DNA of 60,154 nucleotides, taken from contig JAUXZO010000002.1 in assembly GCA_030692685.1 (NCBI GenBank), positions 1 through 60,154 of the forward strand, written 5' to 3'. This document shows, one piece after another, positions 59,951-60,154 of the stretch. Source of the stretch: Acidovorax sp. (GTDB lineage Bacteria > Pseudomonadota > Gammaproteobacteria > Burkholderiales > Burkholderiaceae_C). The translations under genes and the position numbers were made by a program. The first letter of the stretch is position 1; each line of letters starts with the position of its first letter. The notes beneath the pieces were generated by a model. The model saw only the letters and a list, made by a program, of their open reading frames with translations. It did not search any database and was not told where the DNA came from.

Positions 59951-60057
59951 CTAACGCGGTTCTGCAGATTGCAGGGGGTGTTGTTGGTGCTGCTGGTGGT
60001 TTGGGTCTGTGACCTAGGCGGCTTGCGGGAAGTGAAGAAAGTTTGGGTTTTGAGTTG

Positions 60058-60101
60058 TTGGTGGTGTAAAAACCGGTATATAATTCGAGGCTTCGCTGAG
60101 T
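60058..60101 (+). promoter_or_regulatory. Downstream promoter-like sequence (P2) at the right edge
   Basis: A perfect TATAAT at 60080-60085 lies 16 bases after TTGGTG at 60058-60063 and is followed by TCGAGGCTTCGCTG. The remaining 53 bases, to the window end, are A-rich and non-coding (GAAAAGAAAAAACGAAAAG), like an rRNA leader. No coding or RNA gene starts before the edge, so the target is inferred. Confidence 0.6.
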
Positions 60102-60154
60102 AGAACTGGTTGGCCCAAGCGGCTGACAAGATCGAAAAGAAAAAACGAAAAGTT

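Overview
The window is a stretch of chromosome from a high-GC betaproteobacterium, most likely a Comamonadaceae member of the Acidovorax type. This is inferred from protein content and neighbourhoods: HprK with PtsN and Hpf in a Gram-negative, divergent fur-bamE, gshA of the Acidithiobacillus/betaproteobacterial type near gshB, leuS-lptE-holA, and a class 1B SpeD. Nearly every gene is a housekeeping gene. I see no prophage, insertion sequence, CRISPR array, plasmid gene or tRNA.

Layout. 1-4.8 kb: central carbon genes gap (cut by the window edge) and tkt on the minus strand, a speD/nucleotidyltransferase pair on the plus strand, and a membrane protein of unknown function. 5-19 kb: pepP, pyk, two overlapping PAP2 lipid phosphatases divergent from a PmrAB/QseBC-like two-component system, fba, a pnt transhydrogenase operon split by two unrelated genes, and fadD. 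19-24.5 kb: mtnN, corA and a tsaB-rimI-UDG-like cluster with an EamA transporter. 24.6-29 kb: dacB, a SemiSWEET transporter, a lipoprotein lipase and a degenerate GDSL protein. 29-35 kb: the purE-purK-tsaC operon, ybbN, a META-domain lipoprotein and purC. 35-45.5 kb: an MFS pump, hpf-ptsN-hprK, fur/bamE, dapB, exbBD, leuS-lptE. 45.5-51 kb: an arginase/ornithine cyclodeaminase pair sitting between lptE and holA, then proA. 51-60 kb: trkA-trkH, gshA, kup, a BenE-like transporter and gshB. The right edge holds two tandem promoter-like sequences that look like the start of a strong stable-RNA operon whose genes lie outside.

The most unusual signal is not a gene. At least two families of short dispersed elements recur through the window. 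Family 1 is a palindrome of about 50-60 bp built on AGCTGCTAGCGCTTA; I count ten clear copies. Five lie between genes, mostly where two genes converge. The other five are inserted in frame inside murU-like, mtnN, purK, ybbN and leuS, where stop codons present in the intergenic consensus have been replaced by sense codons. Family 2 is a GC-rich element of about 75-190 bp. All five 2a copies begin within a few bases after a stop codon and point the same way as the gene. Related 2b copies lie between purE and purK, inside purK, and at the 3' end of exbB, where the element forms the protein's C-terminus. These elements appear to be shaping both 3' ends and protein sequences.

Other points of interest: a textbook PmrA-type box (CTTAAC-N5-CTTAAT) between the PAP2 genes and the regulator; a uracil-DNA-glycosylase-like protein and a GDSL-like protein that both seem to have lost active-site residues; a seven-copy heptamer array after the murU-like gene; and a hexamer array in the dacB signal peptide. 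All calls are by eye, from translated sequence and family knowledge; no database search was run.
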